DNA of 64,000 bases from Microstegium vimineum (taxonomy: Eukaryota > Streptophyta > Magnoliopsida > Poales > Poaceae), in contig CM039141.1 of the NCBI GenBank assembly GCA_022036555.1, forward strand, positions 8,591,773-8,655,772, given 5' to 3'. Both the position numbers and the translations under genes were made by a program. A model generated the notes under the pieces. It was not told where the DNA came from and made no database searches. It saw nothing but the letters and a program-made list of their open reading frames with translations. Positions within the stretch are counted from its first letter, which is position 1; each line of letters begins with the position of its first letter. Below, in pieces: positions 47,041 through 58,150 of this stretch.

Positions 47041-50000
47041 TCACTGCTGGGAAGAAGGCATCAAGCTACCTACTGCCGATAATTGTCCTGAATGCAATGG
47101 GTATTACCCTACCAATCGGTTAGAAGAGAAGCCTTGTTATGACAATCGGACATCCAGGTATGCTAGACCGCTCAGAGAAAAGAATTCGGCGCATGATCGA
47201 CTGGGGGCAAGCTCAGCGCGCATAACAGGCTTGGCAGGCGTATTGGTCAAGAGGAGCTTGAGGAGATGGCCAATGCAAGAGTGCTTGACGAAGAAATATT
47301 CTCCAGAGATCCAAACATAAGGAGTGGTGCCGATGCAAGCAGTGAGAGGCAGCACCAGCCTGTTTGGAAAACCAAGCTTCCTCAATGGTGCCCTAAGGGT
47401 TTGACGAAGACTCAAAAAAGGAGAATCCAGCGCGAACGCCAAAGTGACTTATATGACAGTGAAAATCCTTCAAGGGAAAAGCAGTGGAGGCCGAAGCGCA
47501 AGGACAGGGATCCATCAGCAGAAATCAATATGGTCGTCATATTACCGATGGAGTTCATGGCACCTGTCAGCGACGAAGAAGAGGCTGCTGAAATGGCGCA
47601 ATTGGTGTTGGATCCGATGACAGCTGTCTTTGAGAAGCCTGCCGATGATGAAAGGCAGCACCTAAGGGCCCTGTTTGTTAAGGGCAAAGTAGATGGACAG
47701 CCTGTAATGAAGATGCTGGTGGATGGTGGGGCATCAATCAATATAATACCATATGTCATATTCAGGAAGCTTGGGAAAGGTGATCAAGACTTAGTCAAAA
47801 CGGACATGAAGCTCAAAGAGTTTGAAGGCAATGTGTCACCAGCTATGGGAGCCGTATGTGTTGAATTGACCATCGGTAGTAAGACCTTGCCGACGACATT
47901 CTTCGTGATTAGTGACAAAGGCACCTACAACTTGCTCCTAGGAAGGGATTGGATCCATGCCAATTGTTGTATTTCTTCTACTATGCATCAAAGCCTTGTG
48001 TAGTGGGTCGGAGACAAAATTGAAGTCATCCGAAGTGAGACCCCATCGATCGTTGCATCGGCAGAATCGGAAACTTATGAGCGAACCAGGTGCATATCAG
48101 GTGAAGCTTGGGACACGGAGTTCCTCAAAGTTGCCGATTACCGCATTACACCGATCCAAGAAGTCGGTCCTGAAGAAGAGTTTTAATGGATCAATTCGCC
48201 GATGATGGAAAACTAGGACAGGGGTTCACATCGGCCGATGATTTAATAGAAGTAGATATCGGCAATGGTAGTAAGCATAGGCCTACTTTTGTTAGTGCTA
48301 AGTTAAATTCCCGATGTAAGCAGTAGTTGATCGACTTATTAAAAGAATATAAAGATTGTTTTGCTTGGGATTATACAGAGATGCTTGGTTTATACCGACC
48401 AATAGTCGAACATCGGTTGCCTATCAAATCTGGTTTCCAACCACATCGGCAACCTGCGCGCTGATGTAATCCTATGGTGTTGCCTGACATTAAAGCTGAA
48501 ATTACAAAGTTAATTGAAGCTGGGTTTATTCGACAATGTCGATATGTCGATTGGATTTCTAATGTGGTTCTTGTGTATAAGAAGAATGGAAAACTTCATG
48601 TTTGTATTGATTTCAGGAATCTCAACAAGGCTACACCGATGGATAGTTACCCGATGCCCGTTGCCGATCTGCTGATTGATGCTGCTGCTGGACATCAAAT
48701 CATTAGCTTCATGGATGGTAATGCTGGATATAATCAGATATTCATGGCTGAAGAAGACATATCCAAGACTGCTTTTAGATGTTCAGGTCATGTCGGTTTA
48801 TTTGAGTGGGTTGTCATGACTTTTGGCTTGAAGAATGCCGGTGCTACTTATCAAAGAGCAATGAATTTTATCTTTCATAAGTACATCGGCACGATAGTCT
48901 AAATCTATATTGATGATGTGGTGATTAAATCTGGAAATTTTGAAAAGCATCTTGCCGATTTGTGAAAAATCCTGGAATGCACAAGGGAACATGGGTTGAA
49001 GATGAATCCTAACAAGTGTGCATTTGGTGTATCGGCAGACCAGTTTCTGGGTTTTATGGTGCATCAGAGAGGCATCGAGATCGGTAGAAAATCTATTGAT
49101 GCAATTAATAAGGTGGTTGCCCCTACAAACAAGACTGAGCTGCAATCCTTGATCGGCAAGATTAATTTTATTAGAAGATTTATATCTAACTTATCTGGTA
49201 AGATTAAATCTTTTAGTCCATTGTTAAAGCTGAAAGTCGATCAAGAGTTTACATGGAAAGAAGAACAACAGTTAGCCTTGGAGGAGATCAAAAATATTTG
49301 GTAAACCCTCCAGTCTTGGTTCCACCTCAACACGGGAAGCCTTTCATGTTGTATTTGTCTGCCGATGACGGTGTTATCGGATCAGCCTTAATTCAAGAAT
49401 TTGAAGGGAAAGAACGTGTGATATATTATTTGAGCAGAAGACTGGTAGATGCGGAAACAAGGTATTCGGCCATAGAAAGATTATGCTTATGTTTATATTT
49501 CTCTTGCATAAAATTGAGGCATTACTTATTGTCGGCCGAATGTACTGTTATCTGTAAAGATGATGTGGTTAAGTATATGCTGTCGATGCCGATATTAAAT
49601 GGGAGAATCGGCAAATGGATTCTAGCACTTTCAGAGTTTGATCTGAAGTATGAATCGGCTAAGGCAGTCAAGGGTCAGGTGATGTCCGATTTCGTTACTC
49701 AGCATTGCAATGTAATAGGTTATGTAGAAATTGCTCCTTGGACTTTGTTCTTTGATGGGTCTACATGCAAGGAAGGGGTAGGTATTGGTATTGTTTTAAT
49801 CTCACCCCGTGGGCGGAAATATGAAATTTCACTACCGATTGTTGCTACCTCAACAAACAATCAGGCTGAATACCAGGCTCTGCTAAAGGGGTTGGAGTTA
49901 CTCAGGGAGGTATGTGCCGATGCTGTTGAAATCTTTGGTGATTCCATGTTAGTGATTAACCAATTGATTGGAACATATGAGTGTCGAAGTGAAGCTTTAA

Positions 50001-51419
50001 TTGCAACCCATGAAAAGTGTTTGCAGTTATTAAAAGAATTCAAAGAGTACCGCCTTGAACATATTCCTAGGTTGCATAATGAAGAGGCCAATCGGTTAGC
50101 ACAAAATGCTTCAGGATATCAGCCGATTCAAGAAGTCATGACATCGGTGATGGTTGCCGATGACTGGAGAAAAGAAATTGCCGATTACTTAAGAGATCTG
50201 TCTAAGAAGGTTGAAAGGCGTCTAAGATTCCAAGCTACCAAGTATGTGCTCTTTGACAATGAATTGTATTATCGACAATTGATGGAGTTTTGCTCAGATG
50301 CCTTAGTAGAGAAGAGTCAAAAGAGTTGATGGGCGAGATCCATGAGGGGGTGTGTGTGCACATCAATCGGCATTCAAGATGAAGTGGATGATTAGGCGAA
50401 ATGGATATTATTGGCCGACAATTCTTGAAGATTACTTCAACTATTTTAAAGGGTGCCAGGATTGTCAGAAGTTTGGTAATGTCCCGAGGGCACCTGCATC
50501 GGCAATGAATCCTATAATCAAGCCTTGGCTGTTTAGGGGATGGGCTATTGATCTCATCGGCCAGATTTATCCGCCATCAAGCAAGGGCACAAGTTTATAC
50601 TTGTCGCTACCGATTACTTTACAAAATGGGTTGAAGCGATTTCTTTGAAAAAGGTGACATCGACAAACATGATAGATTTTGTAAAGGAACATATTGTTTA
50701 CCGATTTGGTATTCCTCAAACTATTACTACCGATCAAGGAACCATGTTCACATCGGGAGAGTTTGATGAGTTTGCTGCGGGTATGAGGTTCAAGGTATTG
50801 AATTCTTCTCCTTATTATGCCCAAGCTAACGGTCAGGCTGAGGCGACTAATAAAGGAGTTTATTAAACTTATTAAACGCAAGATTGAAGAAAACCCTAGA
50901 AGGTGGCATATAGTGTTGAATGAAGCCCTGTGGTCGTATCGGATGGCGTGTCATGGTGCAACTAAAGTTTCGCCGTATCAGTTGGTCTATGGACACGATT
51001 CTGTTCTACCTTGGGAAGTTAAAACTAGTTCTAGGCGATTGTTTTCTCAAGATCAATTGACAGCCGATGAGTATGATACCCTTATGAAGGATGAGTTAGA
51101 AGACTAAGCAAGTCATCGGTTGAGGGCTTTGATCAGCATTAAAGAAAATAAGAAAAGGGTTGCCAGATGGTACAACAAGAAGGTAAAGGTGAAAAAATTT
51201 GCCGATGGTGATCTGGTGTGGAAAATGATTTTACCGATTGGGACTAAAAGTTCTAAGTTTGGAAAATGGTCTCCTAATTGGGAGGGTCCATTTCGGATAA
51301 ATCAGTCTGTTCATGGTAATGCGTATATTTTGGAGACCCTCGAAGGAGTTGTGTTTCCCAGAGCAATCAACGGTAAATACTTGAAAAAATATTACCCTAG
51401 TATTTGGGTAGATGCATAA
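47041..51419 (+). pseudogene. pol: protease, RT, two RNases H, integrase (broken)
   Basis: Protease: MLVDGGASINIIPY and YNLLLGRDWIHAN, ending at a TAG at 48001-48003. RT: GFIRQCRYVDWISNVVLVYK, CIDFRNLNKATPMDSYPMP, FGLKNAGATYQRAMN, then catalytic YIDD at 48906-48917, directly after a TAA. RNase H 1: LYLSADDGVIGSALIQEF, YLSRRLVDAETRYSAIER. RNase H 2: WTLFFDGSTCKEGVGIG, TNNQAEYQALLKGLELL, FGDSMLVINQL, HNEEANRLAQNASG. Integrase: GYYWPTILEDYF, CQDCQKFGN, TTDQGTMFTSGEF, SSPYYAQANGQAEATNK and a C-terminal domain ending at 51419. Several stops and frameshifts (for example near 48185, 48963, 49300, 50330, 50580, 50865, 51106) inactivate it. Confidence 0.88.
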
Positions 51420-51697
51420 AGTACCCGTTTGAATGCCGATGAGAGAAGAAGTTATATATGACATCGGTAAAAAGCGTACTGACGTTATATTACAAAGCAA
51501 AATCAAGTATCACTGTTACACTTGCCGATATGATGGATTGTGACAAATTACAACAATGATTGAATAGTTGATATCGCACACAGGCGAATTTGCTCTATTT
51601 TTTCCATCTCTTTGGCATCGTCATCAGTAGATCCTTCTATTGGTTTGATCTTTTTCTTCGTTCGGAGGGCTTGACGTGCATCGGCATCTCTTTCTTG

Positions 51698-54600
51698 TTA
51701 TAAAGTTTGGATGGCGCCTGGAAGTTCAGTCTTCTGTTGATTGGCTGCGATCAAGGCTTCGTCAACCTGTTTCAGCTCTGCTAACAGTTGTTCCTTCCTT
51801 GCCGATAGATGGGCAATGTCTTTATCAAGCTCCGCGCCAGAAGCTTCTAGGCGACCTATGTCCTTGTGTTTTTCGTCGGCAGATGGCTTGAATTGAAGCA
51901 TTCTCTCTTTAAGTTCTGATTGAGCAGTTCTATCGGCTATACGACGAGAGAGCCTTTGATATTGGAGTTGCTTACTCTCAAGAAATGCTGCCTAGAAGAG
52001 TGTTTCTTCTATATCGGCAGATAGACAACCTTGAATGTCTTTGAAAGCTATCTTTACTGCAGTGGAGTATTGGACGAGGTGAGATGTGTCTTGTTGCAGT
52101 AAAGATAGCAATGCTTCGAGCTTGAGTTTAACTTCTGCCGATAGAGCTAGAGCAGAGCTTTCTTCGTCTTCGTCTTCATCGGGGAGATTGACGGCGAAAG
52201 AGAACAAGCTATTCGCTGGAGCAGAGCCTTCTTTGTCTTCGTTTTTATCGGGAAGGTTGACAGCGAAGGAAAATAAGCTGTCAGGAGAGTCTTGGGCCTG
52301 AAAAGAAGGAAATTAGAGTGTGCCGATCACAAGTTTATGTTGCGAGTTCTATGATAGTTGGCTTACCATCTTGAAACGGATCTCTTGCCTGGGACTTGGG
52401 AAGGCAGATGGCATGGTGTCATCTTGAAGATCGACAGCGGTTGCCGATGAACTTGCCTTCGTGGGAGGAGCGATTGGTGCTGGTGGTGCTGTTGCTGGTG
52501 CTGCTTCTGTTGTGGCGGTTGACCTTTGCGGCGATGATGCTATCCTCTGATCAGGAATTTCATTGGGTGTAGGTGCTGGTACCGATGCCGATGCTGTCTC
52601 CGTTGCTGCAGCTGGTTCCTGCGGAGTCGGTATCGTTGCCTGGTCGGGAGTTTCTTCCAAGGGTTGCTCGGGGATAGATGCCGATGTCGGCTCTGGAGTT
52701 GGTGCATCAACAAGGATTGGTGATGCAACTGGGGTTGATGGCACAGATGGGGTGGCACACCTCAAGCGTTTCTTCTTTGGAGCAGCAGTTGGTGAGCTAG
52801 TGCGTTTCGGTTGCGAAGCTTGGGGGGCATCGGCAGCATGAGTTGGAGAAGTTTGTACATTCGGAGCAGCTGTCGATGACCTCATTGCCTGTAAAAATAT
52901 TTGGTGCAAGTTGAATGAAGTAAATGTTGCTGATAAAAGCTTGTGATCAGTATAAGTGAAATAAAAACTTACTGCAAAAGCGCGGGTCAAGATGGTAGCA
53001 GCAGCCAATGGAGTAGCGATGGTCTTTGCAGGTGTCGGCTTAGGCTTGAGGGTAACCTTAGGTATCCTTTGAGGTGTGAAGGCAGCCAATGTAGGAGCCT
53101 TGTTGTCGATGATTGATGTGGGGCTCATTATTCAAAGATTGAAGTGTTTGCCGCTTTTGCTCGTTCGGGGGATTGGATCGTCAACCTGTTAAAAAGAAGA
53201 GGGTCAGATGCCGATAGTAGAAAATAATGAGATGCATTAGAGTTAAGAACTTACTGCATCATCGGGAATGATGTGATAGGCGTCGATCAAATGCCGATAG
53301 TAGTGCGATGATCTGGCGAACAGTTGACTTCTCCATTCTTGCCACCAAGATTTGTATAACTCTGTCATAAAAGATGTTGGTGCCCAGGAGGATAGGTCGA
53401 TGTTTGATGTATCGGCATGGGGAGAAAGGTTGACAATCCTGTTCCAATCCATGGCACCAGAGATAATTTCTCTTGGCTTTATCACATTGGCGAAGCTGAG
53501 TTTGATCGGTAATTGGCCGAATGCCAGCTGCCTTGCTACTGTCGATGGATAGTAGAACTCATAAGATGGAGGAGAGTTCTTCCCGGTTCCAAAGATGTTG
53601 ACTGGAATGGTTCGGGGAACAATGCTGGCCTTCATGATTGTTTCGTTCTGTGGTACATTCCAATCGGTAAGGTTGAATAACAACGGGAATCGGTTGTTCT
53701 CATCAACGTAAGGCCACCAAAGCCGTTCTACGACGTGGATTCCATTGTAAAGCTTTTGGAAGAACCTACCAAATTGATCTGCATTGGCATCGGTTCCTGG
53801 TAGCACTATGATAGCCTCCCCAAAATTGAGTGGGGGACGGGTTGCCGATTCATCATCATCAAATACATAGTCCTCTGATATATCCCTTGGAAATTGTTGA
53901 GTGAATAAGTCAAATTGGAGGACCTTGTACATGTGTGCGTTCAACCACATATTTACAAACCACCAAGGACCTCCAAGGTTGCCGATGGACTCGCCTAGCA
54001 ATAACTTCCTGGATACTTGGTGCAGGAGGTGGTATACCGATCCAAGAAGGTATCGGCCAAGAGGGAGTTTTGTTCCATCGGCCAGAAGCTCTGCTGCGGG
54101 AAGATACATGGTGGTAGGTCCAACTGTTCTGCCACAGAAGATGAATTTTTCTAACCACATATTCAAGAAGGTGGCTTGCTCCCTCTGACCTACCGATCCA
54201 GTCTTCTGGTTCTATTGGATGTATCCGGTCCAACCGCCGATATTGCGTGTGTTCACTTTGTACTCGGCTTTCCTACCGAAAAGGTTGGAGGGATCGGCAG
54301 AAGAAACATCAAGGCCGGTAAGCATATGCACATCGGCAAGGGTGGGAGTAGCTGGTCCGTGTCTGAACAAGAAGGCATTCATTGTATCGGACCAGAAATA
54401 AGAAGCAGCCATCATCATATTCTCATTCTTTGCCATATCGGCAATAGAGAGTCTAATGCACTGATCTAGGTTGCGATTTGCCCAGTAAACTTACTGTGTT
54501 CTGATTATCCTGAGATACCAGTTCTTCCATCCCTTGGTGGGTTTGGGCCATGAACAGAAGGCATCTTTCCATAACCCTAGGCTGAAGCACTCGGATCTAA

Positions 54601-54712
54601 AGAGAATACGGTTGGTCTCCGCATTAATCAGATTGATAGGATCGGGATTTTCCATTGGGCCTAGGCAGTTGAAGTTGGATTGCTCAATGAGGATTACTAC
54701 TTTGTTGTACAT
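51698..54712 (-). pseudogene. antisense plant mobile domain (PMD, aminotransferase-like) gene with introns
   Basis: Lies opposite to gag-pol between integrase and the 3' LTR. N-terminal part: RSECFSLGLWKDAFCSWPKP (about 54600), then MMMAASYFWSDTMNAFLFRH, PTLADVHMLTGLDVSSAD, NIGGWTGYI, and PMD core FLNMWLEKFIFCGRTVGPTT, GRYLLGSVYHLLHQVSRKLL, GESIGNLGGPWWFVNMWLNA, RPPLNFGEAIIVLPG and DIDLSSWAPT-like text. PMD is the domain of MAIN/MAIL1 proteins and is found in several plant transposons. Probable short introns with GT-AG ends: 53254-53186 (69 bp), 52972-52889 (84 bp), 52366-52298 (69 bp). The C-terminal half is Pro/Ala-rich, then coiled coil (KDIAHLSARKEQLLAELKQV). In-frame stops at 54212, about 53133 and 51992 break this copy; the frame resumes after each. 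Confidence 0.82.
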
Positions 54713-55251
54713 TTCCTAGGTTTCGGAAAAAAAAATCAAAGAAAGAAAGGGGAAAAAGGATTACGAAGTTAATGCGGAAAAGAAATTTGCAGAAGATGAA
54801 GCAAGAAGGGAGCAGATTTACTTTGGGAACTTCGAAGTTGATCGCCATTGAAGCTGGGGAGGTCCTTGCGGTTCGTGCTCTGTTTGAGGAAGTCGCTGTC
54901 GCTTGAGTTTGCAGAATTGTTCTTCGGAGTCGTCGCCGAGGTTGAAGATGAGGGCAAATGAAGGGAATGCAGGCTCAGGGTGAAAAACAGATTGGATGGT
55001 GGTAACTTTTATAAGCCTGGTCAGGGGTATTTTGGAGTTTTATTCGCACTGAGCAGGGATATGGAAGGGTATGCAATAGGAATGTGTGGCAATCGAGGAG
55101 ATATGATTGGGCTTGCAACTGTTCGTGCTGCAGCCGCGGAATTTTGTTGATAAATTGCGATTTTTACGCGTGGTAATCGAGGAGGTCGTGCAAGTATCTT
55201 GGGGGAAAGGTTACAGTAGAGAAAATTTCGGCGCGTAAAATATTCTACACT

Positions 55252-55269
55252 CCGAAATTGGGGGGCATG
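55252..55269 (+). other. polypurine tract region
   Basis: GAAATTGGGGGGCATG directly precedes the 3' LTR and is the likely plus-strand primer site of the Gypsy element. Confidence 0.6.
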
Positions 55270-56262
55270 TGTTGACACCGTTTTTCGGCATGTGTCAAAT
55301 GAGCTAAGACTGGCATTGATCGGTAGCCGTTTTTCATCGGCATCGGGAGGTCATCGGTCAATGTTACCGATGAGGGTGAATGTTGCGAAAAGGATAAGTT
55401 TGTTGCCGATGGAAGCTGGACGGTTCTTGCCGATAGGAGTTAATTGGTAAAAACAAGTTACCAGTAGAGGTGAAAAGTTGCCGATCGGAAGGTATTACCG
55501 ATAAGGAGACGATGCCGATGGGCACAGGGTGACGTGGTGGTCGACGTCAGCAGGAGATTGCCGATGGCAATAGAGGGAAGTTGTGGATTAAAGAGTCTGC
55601 CGATGGAAAGTTTCATCGAAGAGAAGACATAAGGAAACTGGTGATCTCATACCAGTATTGTTATAGAAGTTTGAGTCCGGTTCTTGCATGAGTCATTTAT
55701 TTCCTTAGAGATAGAGGTGTTTGTTTAGGAAAATATTATTGTTCGACTCCTGCGCGAGTTAGTTAATTCCTTTAAAATAGGAGTTTGTTTTGTTTAGGAA
55801 AGGTACAAGTCGTGTCTGTCTACAACTCCCATTGCCGGAGTATAAATATGTACCTAGGGGTCGTGAGAAAAATACAATCATATATCAAACAAATCTATTA
55901 CTCTTATTTACTTTTACTGCAATTTACCCTTTTATTGTATTAGAACTAGTTTATCTACGAGTTCTTCAAGCTTTCGACGGGCTGCATCTCCTTGATCTCC
56001 GTCAACCCTTGCAAGTTCCGCGTGGGAGTAATCTGAGCTTTGACATCCGGGCGCATCGTTGTTGTCTCGTTCAGCTCTGCTCTAGTTATCCTGATCAAGT
56101 CTGAGTCTTGACATCCGGGCGTATCGCCGTTGTCTAGTTCAGATCTTGTTCTAGTTATCGTCCTTGTCGATTAACTGATCAAATCGACTGGCACACCTTT
56201 GGATATCGAATTCGGATAATAGCCCGAGGTGTTCGCAGATTCTGACGCTTTTTGTGTCAACA
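55270..56262 (+). repeat. 3' LTR
   Basis: 993 bp, about 98% identical to the 5' LTR by eye. It contains an extra stretch of about 20 bp (55566-55590) absent from the 5' LTR. Many differences are C/T or G/A changes. Confidence 0.93.
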
Positions 56263-56848
56263 ACCTCATAAACTTATGAGCTCTGTCTAAAACAGAACGA
56301 AAGTGTGGTAGTCTCCACCTTGCATATAATGGAAGAGCGAGTTGTGGCTCACTACAAGTAAGCTATAAGACCCATCCACAACAATCTAGCGCAATCATGT
56401 GCAATCTATGCACAAAATAACATTTTGAGACACAATCAAAGGGCTAAGCATGTTGGATTCATCAGTTTAGAGGGAGGGGGTATGCTAACAACAGGTTTGT
56501 TTCGGGTTTTTTGTTGGTTTCCGCGAGACAATAGCCAAAAGCTGAAACAAACAACCTAGTTATTGAGCTAAAAGCTAACTTTAAAGCCAAATGGCTAAAA
56601 ACTACACCTCAAACAAATAAGCCCTAAATAGGACAAGTGTAGATAGAGAAAAGCTCCTAGGAGCCAAGCCAAACAGGCTCTTAAGAAAACTAAATCCATA
56701 GTGAATGTTCAGGTATATGGTCAGAAGAAAAAAAACTCCATACACAATTAGTGTCATGAAGTTTCTTTGGATGGTGAAATGAAAGAGGTATGAGGCTAAT
56801 ATCCATAGGAAATAGAAGATGGTCGTAAATCTATCAGATATCAAAACG
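56263..56848. other. intergenic repeat-like DNA right of the Gypsy element
   Basis: 56490-56780 resembles, at low identity, the sequence at 43090-43470 (phrases 'aaagctaa', 'ccctaaatag', 'gtgaatgtt', 'agaaaaaaa'), suggesting two old copies of the same repeat family. No gene. Confidence 0.35.
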
Positions 56849-56865
56849 AAATGAATTGAATGTGG

Positions 56866-57603
56866 TTTTTTTTCGAGAACATGCTATGCATGTATTTCAT
56901 TAAGCAGAGTTAGAAGTTTTTCGAGCCCTTACACGGTAATCCAAAGATTACCGACACACCACACAAACCCATCCCATAACTCGCACAAGATTGTAATTAC
57001 ATAGTCAACATTTTGGTTCAAGCACGTGCACGCACTAATACACGACAAGCCTTCTTGCATCCAAGGCACTCAAGCGCCGGAACCCTGCCGCCATCCAAAG
57101 AGCACCCTCCTCCAGCTCCAGAATCACTGCGAGCAATTCGAAGGCCGATCTTGACGGTCCGCTAAACGTCCGCGCATTTCTTTCCTTCCACAGTGTCCAA
57201 CCCACCAACATTACAAGTGCATCAAAAGCTCGACGGACCACCTTTGGCAAGGGACGCCTGGACTCCATCCACCATTCCATGATGTTCCGTTCATGCACCC
57301 GAATGAGCCCTTTTAGATGGTAAGCCGCCAAACAAAGCGTTCACACCTCCATGCTATAAACACAACCAAGGATGATGTGGTCTATTGTTTTGTCGACTTG
57401 ATCATATAGGATGCAGGAGCACTTAGCCTGTAGGCCATGCCTCCAACGTCGATGAGTTGTCCAACACTTCCCATGCACGACAAGCCAAAAGAAAAACTTA
57501 ACGCGAGGCGGGATCAAGGATTTCCACAACACACGCGCCCCAAGTGTCCTGGAGCACCCCAGGAACATGGCCCCGTAAGCCGACGCCGCCGAGTAGCATC
57601 CCC
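56866..57603 (-). mobile_element. 5'-truncated LINE (L1-type), minus strand
   Basis: A 738-bp insertion flanked by a perfect 17-bp duplication AAATGAATTGAATGTGG (56849-56865 and 57604-57620). Read on the minus strand it encodes the zinc-binding RT-associated region at the end of LINE ORF2: LWKSLIPPRVKFFFWLVVHG, KCWTTHRRWRHGLQ, DHIILGCVYS, then LVMLVGWTLWKERNARTFSG and a 3' UTR with an A-tail (plus-strand T-run at 56866-56873). One frame break separates the two parts at about 57335. Confidence 0.88.
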
Positions 57604-57675
57604 AAATGAATTGAATGTGGTAGTATCCACTGTCATATAATGGAGAGAGAATTATTCTATGAAAGGTAATACTAA

Positions 57676-58150
57676 GGCCATGTTTGATTCACATAAGCCA
57701 GGTGACTTAAAACCAGTGACTTATAAATCATATTTGTTTGGTTTCCAATGACTTATAAGTCATGCAGGAAATAGGTTGGAGTGTTGTCACGAAGCAAAAA
57801 AGGTGTGGTCCTATATGAAAAGGAGGTGACCTACCATAAGTTGAGGTGGAGTAACTTATGGACTTATAAGTTGACCAAACACCCTAACTTATAAGTCACC
57901 CCAATTTATAAGTCCATAAGTTGCTCCACCCCAACTTATGGACTTATAAGTCACCTCCTTTTCACATAGGACCACACCTTTTTTTTTTGCTTCGGGACCA
58001 CATTCCAACCCATTTCTCACATAGGACCACACCTGTTTTGCTTCGGGACCACATTCCAACTCATTTCCTGCATGACTTATAAGTCATTGGAAACCAAACA
58101 AACATAACCTGACTTATAAATCAGGTGACTTATGAGAACTAAACAGGGCC
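57676..58150. mobile_element. Tourist-like foldback MITE
   Basis: 475 bp flanked by TAA (57673-57675 and 58151-58153), the PIF/Harbinger target preference. Termini GGCCATGTTTGATTCACATA and, inverted, GGCCCTGTTTAGTTCTCATA pair, and most of the interior is also self-complementary (GACTTATAAGTCA and CTTATGGACTTATAAGT in both arms). The right arm holds an extra tandem copy of a segment of about 50 bp (ACATAGGACCACACC to GGGACCACATTCCAAC), so the arms differ in length. Confidence 0.85.

Larger units (their letters stand above)
43484..56262 (+). mobile_element. Ty3/Gypsy LTR retrotransposon, Tat-type, with antisense gene
   Basis: A 12,779-bp element bounded by two LTRs that begin TGTTGACACC and end TGTCAACA. 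Flanks AGCTC (43479-43483) and ACCTC (56263-56267) fit a 5-bp target duplication with one mismatch. Internal order: gag, protease, reverse transcriptase, RNase H, a second (archaeal-type) RNase H, integrase, then an antisense gene, then a purine-rich tract. The double RNase H is the hallmark of the Tat (Ogre/Retand) lineage. By eye the LTRs differ by about 20 substitutions plus a 20-odd-bp indel, which implies an insertion of about a million years or less at commonly used grass rates. Stops and frameshifts in gag-pol make the copy non-autonomous. Confidence 0.93.

Noticed and set aside
54466..54494. Possible intron in the antisense PMD gene with a GTAAGT donor and CTAG acceptor
   Set aside because: Only 29 bp, too short for a plant intron, and the phases do not fit; more likely a frame break in this copy.
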